This document shows positions 22,743 through 31,456 of a DNA stretch of 64,000 nt, in pieces; position 1 is the first letter of the stretch, and each line of letters opens with the position of its first letter. The stretch lies in NCBI GenBank assembly GCA_963932465.1, contig OZ010795.1:520557451-520621450 (forward strand), written 5' to 3'. The translations under genes and the position numbers were made by a program. The stretch comes from Maratus speciosus. Lineage: Eukaryota > Arthropoda > Arachnida > Araneae > Salticidae. The notes under the pieces are model-generated. The model saw nothing but the letters and a program-made list of their open reading frames with translations, was not told the DNA's origin and ran no database searches.

Positions 22743-22970
22743 TTTTAAGTGGGGGTGGTTTTGGGTTCCTAGGGTCATATAATGAAAAGTTATGAAGGAA
22801 TTTTTCAAAAGTCGCACCATGGTAACCACTGCAATAGGTAGTATTTCTTACGAAACTACCTAAAATCACTTGATGGCGTAAACACGTGCAACTTCCTTAA
22901 AGTCAAGTGAATGTGACATTTACGATCAACCATTATTGGCCTTTAATCTTATAGTTTGACGACAGATTTT
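20907..22970. mobile_element. MITE family M, split by a 1.9-kb insertion
   Basis: The left piece (20907-20950, 'taaaacgtcgaagtaaaaa') and the right piece (22863-22970, 'cacttgatggcgtaaac...') are adjacent in the intact copy at 227-520. Everything from 20951 to 22862 is therefore inserted. Both outer ends of this MITE copy are eroded. Confidence 0.75.
20951..22862. mobile_element. Inverted dimeric insertion, order A-B-A'-B'
   Basis: Block A (about 20951-21522) starts 'tccctgccggctctggccta'. Block B (about 21525-21908) starts with a hairpin 'aggtag...ctacct' and holds a (TA)n tract. A' (about 21913-22474) is A inverted, and B' (about 22480-22862) is B inverted. The second half is therefore the inverse of B-A, not of A-B. 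B resembles the start of the elements at 7508 and 41521 ('ctacctattgcag.cgtt'). There is no coding capacity; short ORFs here are shadows of the repeats. Confidence 0.8.
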
Positions 22971-22984
22971 AGATATAACAGGCA

Positions 22985-23232
22985 ACAGATTGTGAATCAA
23001 ACTCTAAAAAATCCATTGGATGTCTTAACAGCAACTGATTTTGCCTTAAATTCTTGCAATCAAAGGGAGTTGAATGCAAACCCGTTTACAGGGAGATCGC
23101 TACAGGTTTTTTCAGTATAATTTAATCTTCTCTAATCTTTTTAAAAGCGTCAGATTAGCGTTCTTTTAGATTCTTCAGTGTCTGAACGGGGGTTGGCAAG
23201 CGTGGCTTGCTGGGGGCATAGCCCCCTACTAA
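22985..23232 (+). mobile_element. Helitron-like element, 3' fragment
   Basis: Shares 'ttggatgtcttaacagca' with 1257 and the GC-rich tail 'ggcatagccccctac' before T. Only the last ~250 bp of the family are present. Confidence 0.5.
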
Positions 23233-23750
23233 ATATATAAAGAATGAATAACAAGCAAAAACGTTTATAAGAAATGTTTTCCGAAAATCTTACTTGCCGT
23301 TTCATCTCCATCTCCGACGTGTGGGACACACTACGCCACATATAAGTATTTTCACAGACCATAATGCAAAAAATTTGAGATGGGAGGGAAAGGGAATGTT
23401 AATTTAGGCTTCCGTTTTTTGGAATCACTATTGTACAGATCTCCGGAGCCCTGCATTTATGAACTCCGGTGAATTCCGATCAATATTTAAATATGTAATA
23501 AAAACACAGAAGTAATGGAGCTGAACTCCTGTGAGTTCCGGCGCAAATTAATATCGGAGCTTTATGAAAATGTTATATAAAATTAATTTTTTTCCTTTAA
23601 AAGGGTCATTTTCTGCTATAACTTATTAAATCATTCATATGAAATTGATTTCTAGAAACTTCAATTGTGTAAATCTGAAATTACAGCCATTCCATCAAAC
23701 ATTTTTTATGTTATACTTAAAAAATGAATAGCTTAATGCATATGTGTGTT
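23233..23750. other. Unassigned flank of the LTR retrotransposon
   Basis: No supported ORF. 23430-23560 has repeated 'gagctc/gaactcc..gtgaattcc' words only. Confidence 0.45.
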
Positions 23751-23755
23751 GAGAT

Positions 23756-24228
23756 TGTTCGGACCTTGTGCGCATGCCGAACGAGCTCCGTAGCTTTGCG
23801 GTCATGTGACCCAGTTCAGTTGTTCTTTAGCTGCCATTGCGGCACGTTGTGTATTCGAGCGGGTCTTATCCCCAAGTAAAGAGTATGTTGTTCTTTAGCT
23901 GCCATTGCGGCCCGTTGTGTATTCGAGCGGGTCTTATCCCCAAGTAAAGAGTATGTTGTTCTTTAGCTGCCATTGCGGCACGTTGTGTATTCGAGCGGGT
24001 CTTATCCCCAATTATTCTGTTTCTTATAGCGGGAGTATTCCCCAAAAATATGTTTTACGAACGTCACTTGTTCTAACAGCGGGTTATTACCCCAAAGTCA
24101 CCTCATCATTCTACATGTTTTTCAGTGTTTGTAATTGTTTGTAACATTTGTGTGCTGTGTGATATAAAAATGTGAAAAGGAAAACTATTCGTCTTCAATC
24201 TTAAAGTTACACACAGTATTCACATACA
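23756..24228 (+). repeat. 5' LTR, 473 bp, three 68-bp units
   Basis: Contains a 68-bp unit starting TGTTCTTTAGCTGCC at 23821, 23889 and 23957; the middle unit differs by one base (ggcccg for ggcacg). A TATAAAA at 24163-24169 may be the core promoter. The short ORF through this LTR (23905-24144) is not a gene. Confidence 0.93.
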
Positions 24229-24234
24229 TTGTTG

Positions 24235-24251
24235 TGGTCCGTCGATTTCGC
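24235..24251 (+). other. Probable primer-binding site
   Basis: TGGTCCGTCGATTTCGC starts 6 bases after the LTR; a tRNA 3' end (CCA) would pair with TGG. I could not assign the tRNA. Confidence 0.5.
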
Positions 24252-24266
24252 AGCGAAATAGCTGCT

Positions 24267-25226
24267 ATGGAAAAATTAAATAGAACAAAAGGTGCTCTAA
24301 AAGGTGCTATAACGAAATTAGAAAATTTCGTAAAAGATAATACAGACGAAATTAATTACTCGAGTACCGAGCTCGAAATAAAGATTCGAAAATTACCTGA
24401 GCTTCAAGCAAAAGTATCGGAAATACGGGATAAATATTATGATATCCCTGATATTAAGGACTTACCAGATATCGAAAACGAGTTAGATGAACTCGAAGAT
24501 CGTCTCGAGAAACTTGAGGTAAGTCTCAACCTATTTCTTAAAAATCTTAAAGTTTCTGAAATAAATGTGCATGCTGATAGTATTGAATCTATAAGTTTGA
24601 ATAATATTAAAGTTAAGTTACCTGCAATCCCACTACCAACATTCAATGGTAAATATGAAGAGTGGTCAATCTTTAAAGTACAATTTACAAATTTAATTAT
24701 CAATAATGCCAAGTTAAATGACGCTCAGAAGCTGTTTTATTTGCGAGCATCGCTAAAAAATGAAGCAAAACAACTAGAGAGCCCAGACGATTCCTTTGAG
24801 TCATTGTTTACAGCACTTACTGAAAGATTCGAAAATCAACGTTTGCTCATTGACACTCATTTATCAGCCATAATTAATTATGAAAAAATACATTACGAGT
24901 CTTCTAAAGAATTGAGATCCTTTATTGATTGTGTAAATAAAAATTTGAGGGCCTTAAAAGTATTACAATATGAACAAAACAATCTGTCTGATGCTATCCT
25001 TATCAATATTATATTGCAAAAGGTAGATAAGGAATCTCGAAAATTATTTGAATATTCGATTAAAAAATCAGAATACCCGCAATTTAATGAATTAATGTCA
25101 TTTTTGGAAAACCGCAGTTCTACGTTAGAAAGCGTAAATAGATACTCTGTTTCAAAACCCTTAAACAAAAACATTCCTCTTTTGAACAAACAAAAAAATT
25201 TCATGCTAAATTCGAATGATAAATAA
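24267..25226 (+). CDS. gag: BEL/Pao Gag (N-terminal part)
   Basis: A 319-residue product from ATG 24267 (MEKLNRTKGALKGA); an earlier in-frame start would overlap the probable primer site. Residues 1-100 are charged and coiled-coil-like. A Gag core follows, with LPTFNGKYEEWSIFKVQF near residue 135, typical of BEL/Pao (DUF1759-type) Gag, which packages element RNA in cytoplasmic particles. It ends at TAA 25224-25226, in the same frame as the downstream pol ORF. The zinc knuckles that normally finish Gag lie just after this stop. Either the stop is a recent mutation or it needs readthrough. Confidence 0.85.
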   Translation: MEKLNRTKGALKGAITKLENFVKDNTDEINYSSTELEIKIRKLPELQAKVSEIRDKYYDIPDIKDLPDIENELDELEDRLEKLEVSLNLFLKNLKVSEINVHADSIESISLNNIKVKLPAIPLPTFNGKYEEWSIFKVQFTNLIINNAKLNDAQKLFYLRASLKNEAKQLESPDDSFESLFTALTERFENQRLLIDTHLSAIINYEKIHYESSKELRSFIDCVNKNLRALKVLQYEQNNLSDAILINIILQKVDKESRKLFEYSIKKSEYPQFNELMSFLENRSSTLESVNRYSVSKPLNKNIPLLNKQKNFMLNSNDK

Positions 25227-28200
25227 AATGGAAAAACTTGTATTCTGTGTAAATTGGCTTTTCATAATTTGAACAAATGTTCTCAGTTTCTAAAAATGAA
25301 TGTTTCTGAACGATACGATTTTGTGAAGAAAAATAAACTGTGTATTAATTATTTGAATAATTCTCATTTCGTAAATTCTTGCATTTCAAAATATAATTGT
25401 AATACCTGTGGATTGCGACACAGCTCATCGCTTCATCGAGATAAAAAAAATAAATCCAAAAATGAATTGGCTTCCCCCCAAATTTCCTCCCCTCTTGCAG
25501 GTGCGGTAAATAGAGAAACGGAAAACATTTCGATAAATAATGAATCTTTAAAGACCTTGAATAATATAAGTAAAGAAAGAAAATCAACTTTATTGAGTAC
25601 ATGCTTTGTTTTTATAGAAGATAATTTCGGAAATAAACGAAGGTTTAGAGTAATTTTGGATAATGCTAGCAATGTCAATATTTTAACTAAGGATTGCGCT
25701 GACATGCTGAAATTTAAAAAAAGGATAATTAATGTACCCGTTACAGGATTAAACGGTTATACTTATAATGTAAAAAATAAAATTTCGAGTGTAATTACAA
25801 ACGAAGATGGCTCTTTCAGGGAGAATATAGATTTCTTAATTGTTCCCAAAATCACGGATGTAATTCCATCAAAGCAATTAAATGTATCGGACATTAATTT
25901 ACCGAATACTGTGGAATTGGCAGACCCCACATTTTTCAAACCTGGAAAAATTCACGCATTGGTTGGCGCTGAATTATTTTATAGAATTTTAAAGCATAAT
26001 TCAGTTAAGATAAATGATAAACTTTTTCTGCAAGACACTGTTTTTGGATGGATCCCAACTGGGGCGCTAGAGGAGAACACGCAAACAAACAATATTACTA
26101 TGTGCAATTTCGTTAGAGATTTCGATGAAATAAATGATAATTTAAAACAATTTTGGGAGCTTGAGTCTATAGGCATAAAACATGATGATCCGAAAATATC
26201 GGAAACTGATCAAGCACAACAAATATTCGATAAAACTGTCAAATTTGTAGGCGATCGTTATGAAGTTCAGTTACCGTGGAAAAAAGACTGGAAGGATTTA
26301 AATGATAATTTTAATGTTGCGAAACAGCGTTTGGAAGGTCTAAAAAGAAAATTTTATCGAAACCCAGAGCTTTTTCGACAATATTCTGAAATAATCACGG
26401 AATATTTAAAGCAAGGAATTATAGAGCAGGTGCAAGAAAATGAACCTGTTTTAGACAGGGCAGTTTATTATTTGCCCCATCATGCGGTCAGTAAAGAAGA
26501 TAAACTTACTACAAAGGTCCGACTCGTCTTCGATGCCAGCTCTCATGATAACAATGATTTGTCCCTTAATGATTGTTTATGGTCCGGCACCAACTTAAAT
26601 CCACTTCTATTTGATATTTTAATCCACTTCAGATTATACGAAATCGCCTTTTCTTCTGATATCGAGAAGGCGTTCCTTCAAATCTCACTAGCTGAAAAAG
26701 ATCGGGATTCTGTCCGTTTTCTGTGGTATGATGATAGTTTAAAATCTTTCAAGGTCTTCAGATTCAAACGTGTTATTTTTGGAGTCAATGCCTCTCCATT
26801 CCTCCTATCTGCTACCATAAAGGAGCACATCAAGCGGTTTACGAACCTACACCGAAGAACTGTTCCCCTACTCGATAAATATATTTATGTGGACGATTTT
26901 ATATCTGGCGAAGATACGCTGCAAGAAACTCTTGATGTTTCCCTGAATGCTAACAAAATAATGTCTGAAGCAGGAATGATTCTCCGAAAATGGATAACAA
27001 ATGATGAAGCGTTACTGAAGTGCTGGCAAAAGGAAGGTTTAAATATTCAAACAGAACATGCTGCAATAAGCCTAGGAAGCAATCTAAGCAAGGTATTAGG
27101 AATGTCCTGGAAAACAGAAGAAGATTGTCTGACATTCGAAGTCAAAAGTTTAATAGAATTCTTGTCATCGCAAAAAAGCTCAAAACGTCTACTATTGCAA
27201 GCAGTTGGTAAAATCTTCGATCCGTTAGGCATGCTGACGCCATTCACCATTAGAATAAAATGCCTGTTCCAAGAACTATGGCTAAAGAAGACAGCATGGG
27301 ATGAACTGTTACCAACTAATGTGCACGAAAAATGGTTAAAGTGGCTCGAAGAACTTCCAAATTTAGCAGAATTAAAAATTCTGAGGAAAATTCTTGGTTG
27401 CTTGAATCAAGTAATAGCTGTAGAAATACACGCCTTTTCTGATGCTAGTAAAATAGCGTATGGATCTGCAATTTATCTGAGAATAAAAAGAGAGAGTGGT
27501 GTGGAAGTCAATCTCGTGAATTCAAAGAGTCGTGTTGCACCGATAAAGGAGATAACTCTGCCTCGGCTAGAACTTCTCGGAGCCTTACTAAGTGAAAGAC
27601 TGACCAATAAAGTAAAACCCATCCTAGATCAAAAAATCACATCGAAAGTGTACTATTGGACGGATTCCAAAATAACCTTATTCTGGATCAAAGGATCATC
27701 AAAGCGATGGAAGCAGTTTGTGGCTAACCGTGTCATAGAGATTAATGCACTTTCAGATTCGAACTCTTGGTATCACTGCTCTAGCAAGGACAATCCTGCC
27801 GATCTCTTGACCAGAGGTGCGAGTGTTAATTCCCTTGTAGAGAATCCAATGTGGTTTAGGGGACCAAAATTCCCAGCAGCTGATGACTTAGTGACTGAGC
27901 AAGAAACTATTTCTGTGCCAGAAACAGATTACATTCCAGAGACTAAATCAAAATATAAAAATAACTGTAATGATTTCAATTCTAATATTTCTCTTTCTCT
28001 TTTCAGGAATCCTGAAGAAGTAAATTTTTTTCTCAACATACGTGGTAAATACTATAGTATTCTTCGCATACTGGCATATGTTTATAGGTTTTTTCACAAT
28101 TGCAAATGTAAGTTAGCAGACCGGCGCAGAGGCAGCCTCACAACCCCAGAAATAAAAAATTCAGAAGTTTATCTAATTAGATTAGTACAAAATGCAGAAT

Positions 28201-29510
28201 TTCAGGAAGAGATTAAGGGTTTAAAACAGGAATCAAGGGTTCCCCCTTCCAGTAAAATTAAATGTTTATCCCCCTTTTTGGATCAAGATAATATCTTAAG
28301 AGTAGGCGGTAGGTTGGAAAATTCAGATTTAAACTTTGATAAGAAGCATCAAATCATTTTGCCGAAAGGCCATAAGCTCACAAAACTCATATTTGAGCAT
28401 TTTCACAGGAAGTATTTTCATATTGGTCCCCAAACTTTGATCCATTACGTACGAATGCGGTTTTGGCCCGTAAGTGGAAAAAATTTAGCGCGAAAAGTAG
28501 TGCATGATTGCGTTGTCTGTTTTAGGAACAACCCAGTTACTGCTAAACAAATCATGGGTGACCTCCCATCGGAAAGAGTAACCCCAAATTTTACGTTTAA
28601 CCATACAGGAGCCGATTTTTGCGGCCCTTTTGAGATTAAATATAAAAATCAAAGAAAAGGGATTTTTCATAAGGTTTATGTCGCGATTTTCGTTTGCTTA
28701 GTAACAAAGGCTATTCATTTAGAAATAGTAACGGATCTAACTTCTGATGCGTTTATCGCCGCACTTAAACGCTTTGTTTCAAGGCGAGGAAAATGCGCTT
28801 CTATTATGACAGACAATGCTACGAATTTTAGGGGTGCTAAATCTGAATTGCACAAACTTCATGAGTTAGTTCGTAGACCGGATGAAAAATTAGCTAATTA
28901 CCTTACTTCAGAAGCTATTGAATGGAATTTCATTCCTCCTAGATCGCCCAACTTCGGTGGTTTATGGGAGGCTGGTGTAAAATCTTTCAAGTATTATCTT
29001 AAACGAACATTAAAAGGTGCTAGATTGACTATGGAAGAATTCCAAACAGTCACCACCCAAATCGAAGGGGTACTAAATTCGCGTCCCTTAACTCCGTTAT
29101 CGACCGATATAAATGATTTTAATGCATTGACACCAGGCCATTTCCTAATTGGTCGGCCTATCGATGCCATTCCAGAACCTCAGTTGATTGATATCACAGA
29201 ATCGAGATTATCTAGGTGGCAGAGAATCACTAAATTCGTCCAATTAATTTGGAGAAATTGGCAATTAAATTACTTGAGTCATCTCCAAAATCGTTCAAAA
29301 TGGCAGGTAAAAGGGGAAAACATCAAACCAGGGGCGATGGTAGTCATAAAGGAGGACAATTTACCTCCCTGTAAGTGGATGCTAGGACGAATCTTAGAGG
29401 TTATACCAGGAAAGGATGGTAATGTTAGGGTTGCAAAGGTTAAAACAGCCTCAAATATCTTTCTTAGATCCATATCTAGATTGTGTGTCTTGCCCATTAA
29501 TGAAACCTAA
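25227..29510 (+). CDS. pol: BEL/Pao Gag C-terminus plus Pol polyprotein
   Basis: 1427 codons open after the TAA, same frame as gag. A zinc knuckle CILCKLAFHNLNKC comes first. A second knuckle has Tyr where the second Cys is expected (CINY, 25341-25352), followed by CNTCGLRH. The protease has LDNAS where relatives usually have DSG, DSA or DTA (about 25660). The reverse transcriptase has SSDIEKAFLQI and the YVDD box at 26886-26897. RNase H starts at HAFSDASKIAYG (about 27430). Integrase has an HHCC zinc site (about 28400-28520) and the D, D, E residues in GADFCGPF, TDNATNF and LWEAGVK. A C-terminal DUF5641-like region ends the protein. It copies element RNA to DNA and inserts it. No frameshift was seen. 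Confidence 0.9.
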   Translation, partial: NGKTCILCKLAFHNLNKCSQFLKMNVSERYDFVKKNKLCINYLNNSHFVNSCISKYNCNTCGLRHSSSLHRDKKNKSKNELASPQISSPLAGAVNRETENISINNESLKTLNNISKERKSTLLSTCFVFIEDNFGNKRRFRVILDNASNVNILTKDCADMLKFKKRIINVPVTGLNGYTYNVKNKISSVITNEDGSFRENIDFLIVPKITDVIPSKQLNVSDINLPNTVELADPTFFKPGKIHALVGAELFYRILKHNSVKINDKLFLQDTVFGWIPTGALEENTQTNNITMCNFVRDFDEINDNLKQFWELESIGIKHDDPKISETDQAQQIFDKTVKFVGDRYEVQLPWKKDWKDLNDNFNVAKQRLEGLKRKFYRNPELFRQYSEIITEYLKQGIIEQVQENEPVLDRAVYYLPHHAVSKEDKLTTKVRLVFDASSHDNNDLSLNDCLWSGTNLNPLLFDILIHFRLYEIAFSSDIEKAFLQISLAEKDRDSVRFLWYDDSLKSFKVFRFKRVIFGVNASPFLLSATIKEHIKRFTNLHRRTVPLLDKYIYVDDFISGEDTLQETLDVSLNANKIMSEAGMILRKWITNDEALLKCWQKEGLNIQTEHAAISLGSNLSKVLGMSWKTEEDCLTFEVKSLIEFLSSQKSSKRLLLQAVGKIFDPLGMLTPFTIRIKCLFQELWLKKTAWDELLPTNVHEKWLKWLEELPNLAELKILRKILGCLNQVIAVEIHAFSDASKIAYGSAIYLRIKRESGVEVNLVNSKSRVAPIKEITLPRLELLGALLSERLTNKVKPILDQKITSKVYYWTDSKITLFWIKGSSKRWKQFVANRVIEINALSDSNSWYHCSSKDNPADLLTRGASVNSLVENPMWFRGPKFPAADDLVTEQETISVPETDYIPETKSKYKNNCNDFNSNISLSLFRNPEEVNFFLNIRGKYYSILRILAYVYRFFHNCKCKLADRRRGSLTTPEIKNSEVYLIRLVQNAEFQEEIKGLKQESRVPPSSKIKCLSPFLDQDNILRVGGRLENSDLNFDKKHQIILPKGHKLTKLIFEHFHRKYFHIGPQTLIHYVRMRFWPVSGKNLARKVVHDCVVCFRNNPVTAKQIMGDLPSERVTPNFTFNHTGADFCGPFEIKYKNQRKGIFHKVYVAIFVCLVTKAIHLEIVTDLTSDAFIAALKRFVSRRGKCASIMTDNATNFRGAKSELHKLHELVRRPDEKLANYLTSEAIEWNFIPPRSPNFGGLWEAGVKSFKYYLKRTLKGARLTMEEFQTVTTQIEGVLNSRPLTPLSTDINDFNALTPGHFLIGRPIDAIPEPQLIDITESRLSRWQRITKFVQLIWRNWQLNYLSHLQNRSKWQVKGENIKPGAMVVIKEDNLPPCKWMLGRILEVIPGKDGNVRVAKVKTASNIFLRSISRLCVLPINET

Positions 29511-29802
29511 TGTACATACCTTTTCTCATTGTCTACTTATTTTAAAGTGCACCTTAGATTTACATGTTATTTTACATTCAACTTTTCTTAAGAATACATC
29601 GAACTATTTTTAGAAAATAGCTTAATTTTGTAACAAAGAATTTAATTTTATTGTATTGTATAGTCCTTGTTATTGCAACTTATTATTATTGTATTTGTAT
29701 TGTAATATTATTTTATGGTATTGGTATTTTACTTAGTTCTTGTATTTATAGTGTATTTTTAATATTTTGAATGTGCTACGCACATTGCAACGCGGGGCGG
29801 CA

Positions 29803-30207
29803 AGTTCGGACCTTGTGCGCATGCCGAACGAGCTCCGTAGCTTTGCGGTCATGTGACCCAGTTCAGTTGTTCTTTAGCTGCCATTGCGGCACGTTGTGTA
29901 TTCGAGCGGGTCTTATCCCCAAGTAAAGAGTATGTTGTTCTTTAGCTGCCATTGCGGCACGTTGTGTATTCGAGCGGGTCTTATCCCCAATTATTCTGTT
30001 TCTTATAGCGGGAGTATTCCCCAAAAATATGTTTTACGAACGTCACTTGTTGTAACAGCGGGTTATTACCCCAAAGTCACCTCATCATTCTACATGTTTT
30101 TCAGTGTTTGTAATTGTTTGTAACATTTGTGTGTTGTGTGATATAAAAATGTGAAAAGGAAAACTATTCGTCTTCAATCTTAAAGTTACACACAGTATTC
30201 ACATACA
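29803..30207 (+). repeat. 3' LTR, 405 bp, two 68-bp units
   Basis: Matches the 5' LTR except that only two 68-bp units are present (29868 and 29936). That accounts exactly for the length difference 473-405. The first base is A (AGTTCGG), where the 5' copy has T. A G-rich 'gcggggcggcaag' just upstream may be the polypurine tract. Confidence 0.93.
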
Positions 30208-30212
30208 GAGAT

Positions 30213-30590
30213 GATTAACCCATTCGGAACCAGCATTACTTACACGTATTTTATTCGGTTTGCAGACTTTTTTAGCATTACTTCGACTTGTACTTTGACA
30301 GTATTTGTCAGAGAAATATACAAAAAAAATTATTTTTTTTAAATATAGTGGTTTGAATATAATATAAAAAATAGTTGTCTACGCAGCCTTTCGAATATAT
30401 ACTAGTCACGCAAAATGCATAAAAAGCTATCGTCCGATAAGGGTTAAGAGCAAAATTTGTTATTATACTTGGATTCATCAACTAATTTCATTTTTAGACA
30501 TAAAAAGGGAAATTATTTGGGAAAGTAATTTCGATATAAACAGATGTAACATTTGGGTTTTCTAATGCTAAATGCCTTTTTTAAATATTA
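30213..30590. other. Spacer between LTR element and piggyBac
   Basis: AT-rich, no ORF or repeat end recognised. Confidence 0.5.
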
Positions 30591-30608
30591 TTAACCGTTT
30601 AAACGCCA

Positions 30609-30628
30609 ATGTTCCCATTTGGGAACAT
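30609..30628. promoter_or_regulatory. Palindromic subterminal box (1 of 3)
   Basis: ATGTTCCCATTTGGGAACAT, 9-bp arms around TT. It recurs exactly at 30950-30969 and 33375-33394. Boxes 1 and 3 are preceded by 'acgccaa'. Box 2 is followed by 'tggcgttt', so box 2 with its flank is inverted. Probable transposase-binding sites (inference). Confidence 0.6.
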
Positions 30629-31456
30629 CAATTTAAAAAAATCTTCAAAAATTTAATTTTAAAGATACCTTTATGAGATTTTTATTTCATAAACTTAAAA
30701 ATATGATTGATTTTTTGAAATGTGTTAAAATGGGATACTTTTGTTTTTTTATATCGAAAAAAATGTTCAAATTTGCAAATTTTGCCATATTTCATATTGA
30801 TAAATTGTAAATTTTTTAAAGAATATATAAAATATAAAATATTTTTAAATTCATGTGAGTTATGAAATAGTAACCTTAAAACAATATGTAGAATACAATT
30901 AAATCATAAAAAAGGGTATAGTTGAGTAAATATGAAGAAATATATTACGATGTTCCCATTTGGGAACATTGGCGTTTGCCATGAACTTTTTTTATATGTT
31001 TAAACTCAATGCAATTAACTGATTTGAGTGATATTGTACAGGTATTTTCTGCATGAAAGCAAGGTATAATTGAGTGAAAAGATGGTTTATTAGTATAAGA
31101 TTCAAGTTTATCCCAAACCGCCTCGCCCCTCCCCTCCCCCCAACAAAAAATAAAAATTTCAACTTTCAGTATTTCATTTTCTATGTTTCCTACTGCCTGC
31201 ATTGATGTCACCTCTTGCTAAAGGATATCTATTTCTGCTGAGTACAACCGACAAACATAAACAAGTGAGTCACAGTTGTAGCTTTATGACGTAGATTAGA
31301 GGAGAATTTTATTTACCCCTGTCTTCTTATCAGATGTGCCGAAAGGTCAAAGTTGAGTTCCTTTCCCCACGTGTTTCAGGAAAGAAGGAAGGAAAATTCA
31401 CGCTTAGAAAGGAATAAGTTGCTCTGTGTTTCTGTTGTGGGCTTATTTTGTTGATT

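Larger units (their letters stand above)
23756..30207 (+). mobile_element. BEL/Pao LTR retrotransposon, full length
   Basis: The element is 6452 bp, with LTRs at both ends and a 5-bp target duplication GAGAT (23751-23755 and 30208-30212). The LTRs begin TGTTCGG (5' copy) and end ACATACA. Internal order is gag, protease, reverse transcriptase, RNase H, integrase, which is the BEL/Pao order. No envelope ORF is seen. The structure is complete, but gag and pol are separated by an in-frame stop, so autonomy is doubtful. Confidence 0.95.

Noticed and set aside
21593..22829. ORFs of 60-111 codons through (TA)n tracts
   Set aside because: They translate microsatellite and inverted-repeat sequence, mirror each other on both arms, and encode YIYIYI runs.
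23905..24144. 79-codon ORF, repeated at 29884-30123
   Set aside because: Lies in the LTRs and crosses the 68-bp units; it is duplicated only because LTRs are duplicated.
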